A program made the position numbers and the translations under genes. 64,000 nt of DNA from Blastococcus sp. HT6-4 (GTDB taxonomy: Bacteria; Actinomycetota; Actinomycetes; Mycobacteriales; Geodermatophilaceae): assembly GCF_039679125.1 (NCBI RefSeq), contig NZ_CP155551.1:3658001-3722000 (forward strand). The letters are read 5' to 3'. Of this stretch, positions 9,434 through 20,800 are shown in pieces. The first letter of the stretch is position 1. Each line of letters opens with the position of its first letter. The notes beneath the pieces were generated by a model, which was not told the DNA's origin, did no database searches, and was given only the letters and a program-made list of their open reading frames with translations.

Positions 9434-9658
9434 CGACTCCTGAATCGGCGGCCGTGGTGCCTGTCGGCACCGCCACCGCGGAGTTGAGCCGAACCGTCCG
9501 TCACATCCGCCGCACGCACCCCGGCCCCCTCACGGGCCGCGGCGAGCCCGCGAACGGTGAGGGCCGAGGGGCCGCTGGTTCAGGCGATGCCCTCGGCCCA
9601 CTCCGCGCCCCGGTCCGCTCCTCGCTCGTTCCTCACTGCGATGCTCCCGGGGCTGTCG
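9434..9658. other. Intergenic region between lpdA and the protease genes
   Basis: No gene is supported in these 225 bases. The only structure seen is a short hairpin, GGTGCC-TGTC-GGCACC at 9456-9471, in the leader of the membrane-anchored protease gene. Confidence 0.5.
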
Positions 9659-11065
9659 TCAGGCGAGGTGGTCGGCGCCCATCAGCCGGCGACCGACCTC
9701 GGTGATCGACCCCGACAGCGACGGGTAGATCGCGAAGGTCTGCGCCAGGTCGTCCACGGTCAGCCGCTGGGTGACGGCGAGCGCGATCGGGAGGATCAGC
9801 TCGGACGCCCCCGGCGCCACGACGACGCCACCGACGATGACCCCGGTGGAGCGCCGGGCGAACATCTTGACGAAGCCGTCGTGCAGGTCGCTCATCTTCG
9901 CCCGGGCATTGGTCGCCAGCGGCAGGAGGACCGTTTCGACGTCGGGGTAGTCCGGCAGGCTCTTCTGCTGGACCCCGACGGTGGCGATCTCGGGGTGGGT
10001 GAAGACGTTGGCCGCGACCGTCTTGAGCCTGATCGGCGCCACCGCCTCGCCGAGCGCGTGCCACATGGCGATCCGGCCCTGCATGGCGGCCACGGAGGCC
10101 AGCTGGAACACGCCGGTGACGTCACCCGCGGCGTAGATGCCGGGGACCGAGGTGCGGGACACGCGGTCGACCACGATGTGCCCGGACTCGGTGGTCTGCA
10201 CCCCGCACTGCTCGAGGTTCAGGCCCGACGTGTTCGGGATGGTGCCGACCGTCATGAGCGCGTGGGACCCGTCGACCGTGCGGCCGTCGGTGAGCTCGAC
10301 CTGCACGCCCGCCCCGGTGCGTCGCACCGCGGCCGCCCGTCCCTTCTCGGCGATCCTCCCGCCTCGGGACCGGAACACCTCCTCGACGACAGCGGCGGCG
10401 TCGGAGTCCTCGCCCGGCAGCACCTGGTCACGGGAGGAGACGAGGGTGACCGGGACCCCCGCCTCGAGGTAGCCGGACGCGAACTCGGCGCCGGTCACGC
10501 CGGAACCGACCACCACCAGGTGGTCGGGCATCTCCTGCAGGTCGTAGACGTCGCGCCAGTCGAGGATGCGCTCGCCGTCGGGTTCGGCGCCGGGCAGTAC
10601 GCGCGGGTCGGCGCCGGTGGCGATGAGGACGACGTCGCTCTCGAGTTCCTCGGTCACCCGCCCCTCGGCGTTCACCACCTCGACGGTGTGGGCGGCCAGT
10701 CCCGGCGTCTCGTCGGACAGCCGCCCCTGGCCGGCGACGATGCGCACGCCCTCGGCGGTCAGCCGGGCGTGGATGTCGGCCGACTGCGCCACGGCCAGGC
10801 CCTTGACCCGCTGGTTCACCGACGCGAGGTCGAGGGTCACGGTCGCGAGCTCCGCCCCCTGCAGGCCGAGGACGGCGGAGTCGCGCACCGACGTCATGGC
10901 GCCGGCCGCGGCGATGAAGGTCTTGGAGGGCACGCAGTCGGTGAGCACGCTGGCCCCGCCGATGCCGTCGCGCTCGATCACGGTGACCTCCGCACCGAGC
11001 TGTGCGGCGACCAGGGCGGCCTCGTAGCCGGCCGGGCCACCACCGATGATCACGATGCGGGTCAT
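9659..11065 (-). CDS. lpdA: LpdA-type NAD(P)H:quinone reductase (flavoprotein)
   Basis: This 468-residue flavoprotein of the pyridine nucleotide-disulfide reductase fold has IVIIGGGPAGYEAALVA at its N-terminus (FAD), VVVGSGVTGAEFASGY near residue 175 (NAD(P)H) and IYAAGDVTG (FAD). At the redox site it reads GGASVLTDCVPSK, so only the second cysteine of the normal pair is present. The same change occurs in M. tuberculosis LpdA (Rv3303c), which works as an NAD(P)H quinone reductase rather than a lipoamide dehydrogenase. The ATG at 11065 is chosen because the family begins directly at the FAD motif; an in-frame ATG at 11104 would add 13 residues. The divergent neighbour is the cyclotransferase-like gene, as in mycobacteria. 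Confidence 0.88.
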   Translation of the reverse strand: MTRIVIIGGGPAGYEAALVAAQLGAEVTVIERDGIGGASVLTDCVPSKTFIAAAGAMTSVRDSAVLGLQGAELATVTLDLASVNQRVKGLAVAQSADIHARLTAEGVRIVAGQGRLSDETPGLAAHTVEVVNAEGRVTEELESDVVLIATGADPRVLPGAEPDGERILDWRDVYDLQEMPDHLVVVGSGVTGAEFASGYLEAGVPVTLVSSRDQVLPGEDSDAAAVVEEVFRSRGGRIAEKGRAAAVRRTGAGVQVELTDGRTVDGSHALMTVGTIPNTSGLNLEQCGVQTTESGHIVVDRVSRTSVPGIYAAGDVTGVFQLASVAAMQGRIAMWHALGEAVAPIRLKTVAANVFTHPEIATVGVQQKSLPDYPDVETVLLPLATNARAKMSDLHDGFVKMFARRSTGVIVGGVVVAPGASELILPIALAVTQRLTVDDLAQTFAIYPSLSGSITEVGRRLMGADHLA

Positions 11066-11167
11066 GGGTCCATCTTTCGTCGCCGGTCGGTCCGTCGGGG
11101 CCATTGTCCCCGGTCGGGAGTCGGCCGCGCGGCACCGCCCGTCGCCGGACCCGCCGGGATCGCTGGT

Positions 11168-11173
11168 TAGTCT
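11168..11173 (+). promoter_or_regulatory. Leaderless -10 element for the cyclotransferase-like gene
   Basis: TAGTCT ends seven bases before the ATG at 11181 and no ribosome site lies between, so transcription would begin at or next to the start codon. This is one of nine such sites in the window. Confidence 0.6.
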
Positions 11174-11180
11174 CGCCCCG

Positions 11181-11636
11181 ATGGGCCTCTACGCCGCCTA
11201 CGGGTCGAACATGGATCCCGCTCAGATGCTGCGCCGCTGTCCGTCGTCCCCGCACACCGGCACCGGCTGGATCCGCGGCTGGCGGCTGACTTTCGGTGGC
11301 GAGGACCTCGGCTGGGAGGGGGCGCTGGCCACCCTGGTCCCGGCGGAGGACGACTCACCCGGCGTCTTCGTCGCCCTCTACGACCTCAACGAAGCCGACG
11401 AACGGGCGCTCGACGCCTGGGAGGGCGCCGACTCCGGCCTGTACCGCCGCGTGCACCTGCGGGTGCACACGCTGGGCGGCGACGTCGTCGGCTACGTCTA
11501 CGTGCTCGACGCGTTCGAGGGCGGCCTACCGTCGGCCCGCCACCTCGGCGCGATCGCCGACGCCGCCGACGCGGCCGGCGCCCCGGCCGACTACGTGCGC
11601 GAGATCCGCCGCCGGGACTGCCGCTCCGCCTTCTGA
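11181..11636 (+). CDS. Gamma-glutamylcyclotransferase-like protein
   Basis: The 151-residue protein opens with LYAAYGSNMDPAQM, the YGSN loop of the gamma-glutamylcyclotransferase (AIG2/GGCT) fold. A mid-protein acidic position (LDAWEGADSGLYRR) fits the family's catalytic Glu region, and GYVYVLD supplies a core strand. Enzymes of this fold cyclise gamma-glutamyl groups to 5-oxoproline; the true substrate here is unknown. It is next to divergent lpdA, the same arrangement as Rv3304/Rv3303c. A leaderless promoter supports the start. Its last 111 bases overlap the 3' end of the convergent acyltransferase gene. Confidence 0.8.
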   Translation: MGLYAAYGSNMDPAQMLRRCPSSPHTGTGWIRGWRLTFGGEDLGWEGALATLVPAEDDSPGVFVALYDLNEADERALDAWEGADSGLYRRVHLRVHTLGGDVVGYVYVLDAFEGGLPSARHLGAIADAADAAGAPADYVREIRRRDCRSAF

Positions 11637-12872
11637 GACCTGCGCGCTCTCCCGGGAGTGGGACGCCCGGCTGGTGGGCAGCGGCACCTCGTCCCGCCAC
11701 GACCGGTCGCGGGACCCGTGGAGCAGGTGGTTGATCGACTGGCCGCTGCGGAACGACGTCGAGGCTGCGGCCGGCGTCTCCGCCACGGGCGTCGGCGCGG
11801 CGATCCGGGCGAGGTCGCGCTCCACGGCCCGGCGCAGCCGGGGACCGAAGGGGACCTCGACGAGGCGGTAGATCGCATACGCCGCGACGAGGACGATGGA
11901 CGTGACGACGGCGAGCGTGGCGTACGCCGGCAGCACCGGCGAGATCTGCTGGATGAGGACCCATCCCGGGATCTCGTGCACCAGGTACAGGGGGTAGGTC
12001 AGCGCACCGGCGGTGGTGAGCCAGCGCCAGTCGAGGCGGGCGACCGGGGTCAGCGTGGCCAGCACCACCGCGCCGACGCAGCCGAGCATCACGAGGGTCA
12101 GGGTCCCCATCGTCACCTCGACACCGGCGACCCGCTCCGACCAGGGGATGTAGTGCTCCTTGCAGATCCACAGTGCGGTGACGATGTTGACCCCCAGGAT
12201 CAGCCCGGTCGGCAGGTCCCAGCCGAACCGGCGGGCCAGGTAGAGCACGATCCCGATGCAGAAGAACGGCGCGTACGTCGGCTCGAGGAAGGCGATCCCC
12301 AGGGGGGTGCGGCCGACCATCGCCCCGAGCAGCGGCCACGCGAGGCAGAACAGCAGCATCCGGCCACGGGTGAAGCCGCCGGCGAGGCCGACCAGGGCGA
12401 GGAGCACGTAGAACTTCAGCTCGATCCACAGCGTCCAGAAGACGCCGTCGACGTGCTCGACCCCGAAGGCGGTCTGGAACATCGTGAGGTTGACGAGCAC
12501 GCCCTCCAGGCCGAGGCCCTCCCAGTGCTTCATGATCGGGAAGATCCAGAGCACGATCGCGATGATCACGACCGCCGCCCAGTAGGCGGGGTAGAGGCGC
12601 CCGATGCGCGAGGCGATGAAGCTGGGCATCGAGCGACCCCAGGCGCTCATCAGGATCACGAAACCGCTGATCATGAAGAACAGGTAGGGGCCGAACCCGC
12701 CGTAGACGGTGATCGCGCTCAGTCGCGGGAAGACCTCGCTGACGCTCTCGTCCCAGCCCGGGCTGTCCCGGCCGGTGAAGTGGAAGGCCACGACGGCGAA
12801 CGCCGCGATGAAGCGCAGGCCATCGAGCGCCCGCAGGCGAAGTCCGTCCGTAGCCGCATCGGCGTTGCGCAT
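11526..12872 (-). CDS. Membrane acyltransferase, family 3 (OafA/YrhL-like)
   Basis: The 448-residue product has about ten hydrophobic segments and the acyltransferase-3 hallmarks: LRALDGLRFIAAFAVVAFHF at the start with the conserved His at its end, GPYLFFMISGFVI, and RIGRLYPAYWAA. Such proteins move acetyl or other acyl groups onto sugars or lipids at the inner membrane, for example to decorate exported glycans. The hydrophilic C-terminal tail (about 90 residues) is poorly conserved in appearance, and the final part is encoded antisense to the cyclotransferase-like gene. The ATG at 12872 is preferred over an upstream TTG because AGAGG lies six bases before it. The substrate cannot be inferred. 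Confidence 0.85.
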   Translation of the reverse strand: MRNADAATDGLRLRALDGLRFIAAFAVVAFHFTGRDSPGWDESVSEVFPRLSAITVYGGFGPYLFFMISGFVILMSAWGRSMPSFIASRIGRLYPAYWAAVVIIAIVLWIFPIMKHWEGLGLEGVLVNLTMFQTAFGVEHVDGVFWTLWIELKFYVLLALVGLAGGFTRGRMLLFCLAWPLLGAMVGRTPLGIAFLEPTYAPFFCIGIVLYLARRFGWDLPTGLILGVNIVTALWICKEHYIPWSERVAGVEVTMGTLTLVMLGCVGAVVLATLTPVARLDWRWLTTAGALTYPLYLVHEIPGWVLIQQISPVLPAYATLAVVTSIVLVAAYAIYRLVEVPFGPRLRRAVERDLARIAAPTPVAETPAAASTSFRSGQSINHLLHGSRDRSWRDEVPLPTSRASHSRESAQVSEGGAAVPAADLAHVVGRGAGRVGGVGDRAEVAGRR

Positions 12873-13014
12873 CTGAACCTCTGTTCCACGACTGGCATCT
12901 CCGGTCGACAAATCGACGTTAAGCCGAGACCGGTACCAATCTGTGGCGACTCACCTACCGACAGTCAGGACAGTGACGGGTGTGACGACTGCGTCCGGAT
13001 GGACCGGTCCGACG

Positions 13015-14019
13015 TCAGGTCTCGCCGCGACCGGCACCGGCGAGGAAGGTCTGCAGGATCTGCTGCGCGGCCAGCGCGGGGGTGAGCTCGCCGGCCAGTA
13101 CCGCCTTCTCCAGGTCGGGGACGGCGGCGCGCACGCCGGGGTGGGCCCGGAGCGAGTGCTCCAGCCCGTCGCGCACGAGCTGCCAGGTCCAGCGGACCTG
13201 CTGGGCGCGGCGGCGCTCGTCGAACGCCCCGGACGCCTTGGCGCGCTCCTGGTGCTCGACCAGCTTCGCCCAGACCTCGTCCAGCCCCTCCCCGGTGAGC
13301 CCGGCGCAGGTGAGCACCGGCACGTCCCACGGCTCGTCGCGACCGCGCAGCATCCGGATCGCCGAGGACAGCTCGCGGGCGGCCTTCCGGGCGTCGGCCG
13401 CCGCCGGGCCGTCGGCCTTGTTGACGGCGATGACGTCGGCGATCTCGAGGATGCCGCGCTTGATCCCCTGCAGCTGGTCGCCGGTGCGGGCGATGGTCAG
13501 GAAGAGGAACGAGTCGACCATCTCGGCGACGGTGATCTCCGACTGCCCGACGCCGACGGTCTCCACCAGCACGACGTCGTGCCCGGCCGCCTCCACCACG
13601 ACCATCGACTCGCGGGTCGCCTGCGCGACGCCGCCGAGCGTCCCGGAGGTCGGCGAGGGTCGGATGAACGCGTTCTCGTCGACCGCCAGCCGGGCCATGC
13701 GGGTCTTGTCGCCGAGGATCGAGCCACCGGAGCGCGCCGACGACGGGTCGACGGCCAGCACCGCGACCCGGCGACCCGCACCCGTCAGGTCCACCCCGAG
13801 CTGGTCGATGAAGGTGGACTTCCCGACGCCGGGGACGCCGCTGATGCCGATCCGCCGCGCTCCCCCGGCGTGCGGCAGCAGCTCGACCAGCAGCTCCTGC
13901 GCGCGCTCGCGGTGGTCGGCCCGCCGCGACTCGACCAGGGTGATGGCGCGCGCCACCACCCGCCGGTCGCCGGCCAGCACCCCGTCGACGAGCGCCGGGA
14001 CGTCGATCTCCCTCGGCAT
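13015..14019 (-). CDS. meaB: Methylmalonyl-CoA mutase-associated GTPase MeaB
   Basis: This 334-residue G3E GTPase loads and protects the B12 cofactor of methylmalonyl-CoA mutase. GVPGVGKS (residues 61-68) is the Walker A loop, VLAVDPSSARSGGSILGDKTRM is the extended switch region diagnostic of MeaB/ArgK, VETVGVGQSE is the G3 region and NKADG the base-recognition motif. The C-terminal helices that form the dimerisation arm are present. The ATG follows the mutase large-subunit stop by four bases, so it is the last gene of the ybdK-amidohydrolase-mutA-mutB-meaB unit. Length and motifs are normal. Confidence 0.95.
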   Translation of the reverse strand: MPREIDVPALVDGVLAGDRRVVARAITLVESRRADHRERAQELLVELLPHAGGARRIGISGVPGVGKSTFIDQLGVDLTGAGRRVAVLAVDPSSARSGGSILGDKTRMARLAVDENAFIRPSPTSGTLGGVAQATRESMVVVEAAGHDVVLVETVGVGQSEITVAEMVDSFLFLTIARTGDQLQGIKRGILEIADVIAVNKADGPAAADARKAARELSSAIRMLRGRDEPWDVPVLTCAGLTGEGLDEVWAKLVEHQERAKASGAFDERRRAQQVRWTWQLVRDGLEHSLRAHPGVRAAVPDLEKAVLAGELTPALAAQQILQTFLAGAGRGET

Positions 14020-14023
14020 GCGC

Positions 14024-16227
<2,204 letters not shown>

Positions 16228-16231
<4 letters not shown>

Positions 16232-18171
16232 GCCTGAACTCCTTCGAGACCCAGCTCGGCGTGCACCGTGCGCAGCGCCGCGAGGGCGTCGCACCCGGCG
16301 AAGACGTACCCGTCGACGCCGTCGACGGCGAGGTCCGGCTTGCCGGCCAGCAACACCTGCGTGGCGCCGGCGGCCCTGAGCTCCGCGGCGAGCGCGGCGG
16401 CGTCGGACGCGTAGTCCTTGTCGGTGCCGCAGATGCAGGCCACCGTCGTCCCGGCGTCACCGAAACCGACGGCACCGTCGCCGGCCGGCGTCGCGAGCCC
16501 GCCGGCCTGGAACAGGTTGCCGGCGAAGGTGGCTCGCGCGGTGTGCCGGGCGATCGGGCCGATCGTGGCCAGGTAGACGGCCGGCCGCGTCGCCGCGGCG
16601 TCGGCGGCGTCGCGCAGGGCCTCGAACTCCTGGGCCGCCCGCACCCGGGGCAGTCCACCGCCCGGCAGCACGTCGGCGGCGGGCCGGCGCTCGGGCAGCT
16701 TCTCGGTGAGGTTCGGGAACTCGCTGACGCCGGTGATCGCGTCGGCGCGGGTGGCCAGCCGCTCGGCGCGGGCGTCCCACGCCTGCGCGATCCGGTCGCG
16801 CACCAGGCCCGATGCCAGCGCCGCCGGCAGCCCACCGGCCCGCTCGATCTCGGTGAACCAGTCCCAGGCGGCCCGCGCGAGGGAGTCGGTGAGCGACTCG
16901 ACGTACCAGGAGCCGCCCGCCGGGTCGAGGACGCGGGCCAGGTGCCCCTCCTCCACCAGCAGGTTCTGGGTGTTGCGGGCGATCCGGCGGGAGAAGGAGT
17001 CGGGCAGGCCCAGCGCGGCGTCGAACGGCTGCACCGTGACGGTGTCCGCGCCGCCGACACCGGCGGCGAAGCAGGCCACGGTCGTCCGCAGCATGTTGAC
17101 CCAGGGGTCGCGCTTCGTCGTCATCACCGACGAGGTGACGGCGTGCTGGCGCTGGGCCCGCACCTCCGGCGCCGCACCGCTGACCTCACCGACCCGGTCC
17201 CACAGCCGGCGGGCGGCGCGCAGCGCGGCGATCGTCGTGAACTGGTCGGCGCTCGCCGAGTAGCGGAACTCCAGCGCGGCGACGGCCTCGTCGACGGTCA
17301 ACCCGCCGTCGGTGAGCGCGCGCAGATAGGCCACCCCGGCCGCCAGCGAGCAGCCGAGCTCCTCGACCACCGACGCCCCGGCGTCGTGGAAGACGGTCCC
17401 GTCGACGACGACGGTCCGCAGGCCGGGGTGCGCCGCGGCGCGGCGGGCGACCCCGGCGAGGCCGGAGAGGTCCTGCCGCTCCCCCGAGGCCGCCGCCACG
17501 CCCAGCGGGTCGAGCCCGAGGGAGCCGCCGGACGCGAGGTCGGTGCGGCCCTCGACCAGGTCGAGGAACGCCTCGGCCGCTCCGACTCCCCCGCCCGCCC
17601 CCACGCCCTGCACGGTCACGGGCGCGAGGTCGAGGTAGACGTCGGCGAGCACGTCACCGAGGGAGTCGACGGGGATCGCGCCCTCGCCGAGCACCAGCCA
17701 CAGCGAGGTGACGCCGTTCTCCAGGTCGACGGCGATGGCCTCCCTGGTGACGGCGACGTCGGGGTGCGCGTGCCGCTGCCGGATGTCCCACCCGCCGGAC
17801 GCACCGCCCTCGGCGCCCCCGGACGCGGTCACTTCGGCCGAGCCGGCCGGGCCGCCGGCGGGGCGGGCACCGCGCACGAACGGGGGCACGCCGGGGACGC
17901 CGACCCCGACCGGGAGGTCGCCGGCGTCCTCGGCCGTGTAGAGCGGCGCGACGGTGACCCCGGGTGCGACCGGGCGGCGCAGCGCGTCCTCGACCGGGTC
18001 GGGCAGGTTCTCGCGGCCGGCCTTGCGGAGCACTCCCGCGACGAGGGCGCGCCACTCGTCGCGGGTCACGGGGTCGAACTCGCCGGCGAGCGAGAGGTCC
18101 TCGGGGACCTCGTGCTCGGCCGGCACGTCGGCGTCAGCCGCCGCTGGGGCCTGCTGGTCGGTGGAACTCAT
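16228..18171 (-). CDS. mutA: Methylmalonyl-CoA mutase small subunit
   Basis: A 647-residue homologue of the catalytic subunit, forming the non-catalytic half of the actinobacterial mutase heterodimer. It keeps the barrel layout ([32 protein letters not shown]), but its C-terminal domain has no DxHxxG cobalamin-ligand motif; the matching place reads [13 protein letters not shown]. This is normal for small subunits. The ATG overlaps the end of the M20 amidohydrolase gene by 38 bases on the same strand, and the stop overlaps the mutB start, so the two mutase genes are tightly coupled. No B12 riboswitch was recognised upstream. Confidence 0.94.
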
Positions 18172-19462
18172 CGTCGGGTCCCCGCCTCTCGTCCACGGCT
18201 CGTCGGGCAGAAGTGTCTCCGGGCGCCGGCCGGCGCGTGCGAGGGGGTGGGGGCGGGCTGCTCAGCGGCGGCTCGGCGTCGGCCTCCAGGGCCAGCAGCG
18301 CGGTGCGCGCCAGCAGGCGGACACCGACCCCGATGGCGCGCTCGTCGATGTCGAAGGTGCCGCGGTGCAGGTCGAGGGGAGCGCCGCCGCCGTGGGTACC
18401 CAGACGGGCCAGCGCGATCGGCATGACCTCGGCGAACCAGCCGAAGTCCTCACCGCCCATGCTCTGCGGGGAGAGGACGAGGTTGTCGCCCCCCACGGCG
18501 TCCAGCGCCGCCGACCGCAGCAGGGCCACGGCGCGCGGGTCGTTGACCACCGGGGGCACGCCCCGGATGTAGTCGACGCCGACCTCGGCGCCCGTGGTCG
18601 CCACCACCCGCTCGACCAGCGAGCGCAGCAGGTCCTCGGCGTCCCGCCAGGCATCCCGGTCGAGCACCCGCACGGTCCCGCGCAGGGTGCCGCGCTGCGG
18701 GATGGCGTTCGCGGCCACGCCGGCGTTCACCGCGCCCCACACGACCGACATCCCCGCGCGCGGATCGACCTGCCGCGACAGCAGGCCCGGGAGGTCGGTG
18801 ATCAGCCGTCCCAGCGCGTCGACCAGGTCGACGGTCAGCTGCGGGCGGGCGGTGTGCCCGCCGGGTCCGGTGAGCGTGACGTCCATCCGGTCGCAGGCCG
18901 CGGTGATGGCGCCGGTGCGCAACCCGACCTTCCCTGCCGCGAGTGAGGGGTCGCAGTGCAGCGCGAACGCCCGGGACGCCCCGTCGAGGACGCCGGAGGC
19001 GACCACCTCCGTCGCGCCGCCGGGCACCGTCTCCTCCGCGGGCTGGAAGACGCAGCGGACCGTGCCGGGCAACCCGTCCAGCGAGGCGAGCGCGACGGCC
19101 ACGCCGAGCACCACCGTGGTGTGCACGTCGTGCCCGCAGGCGTGGGCCAGGCCCTCCCGGGTGGAGGCGTACGGGACGTCCTTGAGGTCCGTGAGGGGCA
19201 GCGCGTCGATGTCGGCCCGCAGCACGACGATCGGTCCCCCGCCCGCCCCGACGTCGACGGTGAGCCCGGTACCGGTGGGCAGCCGGCGGGGCGTGAGCCC
19301 GTGGTGGCGGAGCCGCTCCTCGAGGAAGGAGGTCGTCTCGAACTCCGCGTAGCCGAGCTCGGGATGGGCGTGCAGGTGCCGCCGCGTGGCCGACAGCGCG
19401 GATCCGTTGGCGGCGACCCACTCGTCGACCGCCGAGGCCAGCTTCTCGACGACCGGGGTCAT
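18134..19462 (-). CDS. M20-family amidohydrolase / aminoacylase
   Basis: 442 residues of the M20D amidohydrolase type, close to mycobacterial AmiA1/AmiB1. Metal and catalytic motifs are seen in order: HLHAHPELGYAEFET at the start, CGHDVHTT (about 110), PAEETVPGGA (about 145), and SMGGEDFGWF near the C-terminus with the last metal-binding region. It should hydrolyse N-acyl or peptide amide bonds in the cytoplasm; the substrate is unknown. The ATG overlaps the ybdK stop (ATGA), and the hydrophilic C-terminal tail runs 38 bases into mutA. Coupling a peptide-forming ligase to an amidase upstream of the mutase genes is notable. Confidence 0.88.
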   Translation of the reverse strand: MTPVVEKLASAVDEWVAANGSALSATRRHLHAHPELGYAEFETTSFLEERLRHHGLTPRRLPTGTGLTVDVGAGGGPIVVLRADIDALPLTDLKDVPYASTREGLAHACGHDVHTTVVLGVAVALASLDGLPGTVRCVFQPAEETVPGGATEVVASGVLDGASRAFALHCDPSLAAGKVGLRTGAITAACDRMDVTLTGPGGHTARPQLTVDLVDALGRLITDLPGLLSRQVDPRAGMSVVWGAVNAGVAANAIPQRGTLRGTVRVLDRDAWRDAEDLLRSLVERVVATTGAEVGVDYIRGVPPVVNDPRAVALLRSAALDAVGGDNLVLSPQSMGGEDFGWFAEVMPIALARLGTHGGGAPLDLHRGTFDIDERAIGVGVRLLARTALLALEADAEPPLSSPPPPPRTRRPAPGDTSARRAVDERRGPDDEFHRPAGPSGG

Positions 19463-20664
19463 GCCGCGTGGCCTCCTGCGCACTCGGCCGGGCCGGGGAC
19501 CGGGCCGTCGGGCCGCCCGGCCGGGCCGCGTTCCGGCAGGCCGTCCCGCAGCTCGGCGAGCAGGCTGTCCACGACCGGGCCGAGCTCGCCGTCGTGCTGC
19601 AGGGCCACGGCCCGCTGCCGCTGGTAGGACGCGCCGACCTCCAGGATGCGCAGCACGTCGGACAGCTCCTCCTCGCAGTGCAGGCGCCTGGCGGTCGGCA
19701 TGAGCTCGTCGACCAGCTCCGCGATCGCCTCCCGGACGGGGCGGACGGCGAAGTGCTCGTCGACGATGATCTCGGCGTCCAGCCCGTAGCGGGCCGCCCG
19801 CCACTTGTTCTCCCGGACCACCCACTCCTCGGGACGGGGCAGGGTGTAGCCGCGGTCGAGCTGGGTGTCGAACTGCTCCACCATGCACTGCGCGAGGGCG
19901 GCGACCCCGCCGATCTCGTCCAGGGTGGGCAGGCCGTCGCAGATGCGCAGCTCGACGGTGCCGAAGTCGGGGTGCGGGCGGATGTCCCACCAGACCTCCC
20001 GCACGCTCTCGATGCTCTTGGTCGAGATCAGCGTCTCCATGTACTCCTCGAACTCGTCCCAGTCGGTGAGCTGGAAGGGCAGCCCGGCCGTGGGCATGCC
20101 CTCGAAGATCTTGGTGCGGGCCGAGGCCAGGCCGGTGTCGCAGCCGACCCAGAACGGCGAGGACGACGACAGCGCCAGGAAGTGCGGCACGTACTGGCAC
20201 AGCGCGTTGACGATCGGGATGACCTTCTCCGGTGCCCGGACGCCGACGTGCACGTGGACGCCGAAGATCTGCATGCGCCGGGCCAGCCACTGCATGCGAT
20301 CGACCAGCTCGCGGTAGCGGTCCTTGGGCGAGATCTCCTGGGTCTGCCAGTCGGTGAACGGGTGCGTGCCGGCGCACAGCACCCCGAGCCCCCGCTGCTC
20401 GGCCCGGGCGACGACGTCGGCGAGCGTGCCGGCGAGGTCGGCCTTGGCCTCGCTCACCGTGGTGCAGATGCCGGTGATGATCTCGATCGTCGACTGCAGC
20501 AGCTCGTGCTTGGCCTTGGGGTGCTCGTCGGCGCCCTCGGGACGCATCGACTCGAGGATCTCGACGGCGCCGGACGACAGCTCCCGGGTCCCCCGGTCGA
20601 CGAGCTGCAGCTCCCACTCCACGCCGAGGCTGGCGCGCTCCGAGCTACGGAAAGGGATCTCCAC
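19459..20664 (-). CDS. ybdK: YbdK-type carboxylate-amine ligase (glutamate-cysteine ligase family 2)
   Basis: 401 residues of the GCS2 family: LGVEWELQLVD near the N-terminus (ATP/Mg acidic pocket), STIEIITGIC, FGVHVHVG in the middle, and FGTVELRICDGLPT. Family members join glutamate to cysteine or another amine with ATP. Actinobacteria make mycothiol rather than glutathione, so the true amine substrate is uncertain. It is the first gene of the operon running to meaB. The GTG start sits directly after CCGGAG and seven bases after TAGACT, so a leaderless start is likely. It is divergent from the purine nucleoside phosphorylase gene. Confidence 0.88.
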   Translation of the reverse strand: MEIPFRSSERASLGVEWELQLVDRGTRELSSGAVEILESMRPEGADEHPKAKHELLQSTIEIITGICTTVSEAKADLAGTLADVVARAEQRGLGVLCAGTHPFTDWQTQEISPKDRYRELVDRMQWLARRMQIFGVHVHVGVRAPEKVIPIVNALCQYVPHFLALSSSSPFWVGCDTGLASARTKIFEGMPTAGLPFQLTDWDEFEEYMETLISTKSIESVREVWWDIRPHPDFGTVELRICDGLPTLDEIGGVAALAQCMVEQFDTQLDRGYTLPRPEEWVVRENKWRAARYGLDAEIIVDEHFAVRPVREAIAELVDELMPTARRLHCEEELSDVLRILEVGASYQRQRAVALQHDGELGPVVDSLLAELRDGLPERGPAGRPDGPVPGPAECAGGHAA

Positions 20665-20671
20665 CTCCGGA

Positions 20672-20677
20672 AGTCTA
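20672..20677 (-). promoter_or_regulatory. Leaderless -10 element for ybdK operon
   Basis: On the minus strand TAGACT ends seven bases before the GTG at 20664. It would drive the ybdK-amidohydrolase-mutA-mutB-meaB unit. The divergent PNP promoter lies about 115 bases away. Confidence 0.55.
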
Positions 20678-20788
20678 GGGACGATGACCGCTCCCCACCC
20701 GGCGGCCGGACGAGATCACCCGTCCAGGCGGACCGGCGACCGCGGATGGCCCGGCGCCGGTGGCGCCACCTCCGTCGCCCGGCTGCGC

Positions 20789-20794
20789 TAGCGT
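20789..20794 (+). promoter_or_regulatory. Leaderless -10 element for PNP
   Basis: TAGCGT ends six bases before the GTG at 20801, with no ribosome site between. The spacing matches the other leaderless-type sites in the window. Confidence 0.6.
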
Positions 20795-20800
20795 CCCCGC

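Noticed and set aside
6482-9487. 1001-codon open frame on the plus strand across the two protease genes
   Set aside because: It is antisense to two clear proteins and its translation is Arg/Gly/Pro/His-rich without motifs. High GC keeps the complementary frame open.
18172-18260. Possible cobalamin riboswitch before the mutase genes
   Set aside because: The region upstream of mutA is coding sequence of the amidohydrolase, and no B12-box-like element was recognised; the mutase is also a B12-using enzyme and not a B12-independent alternative.
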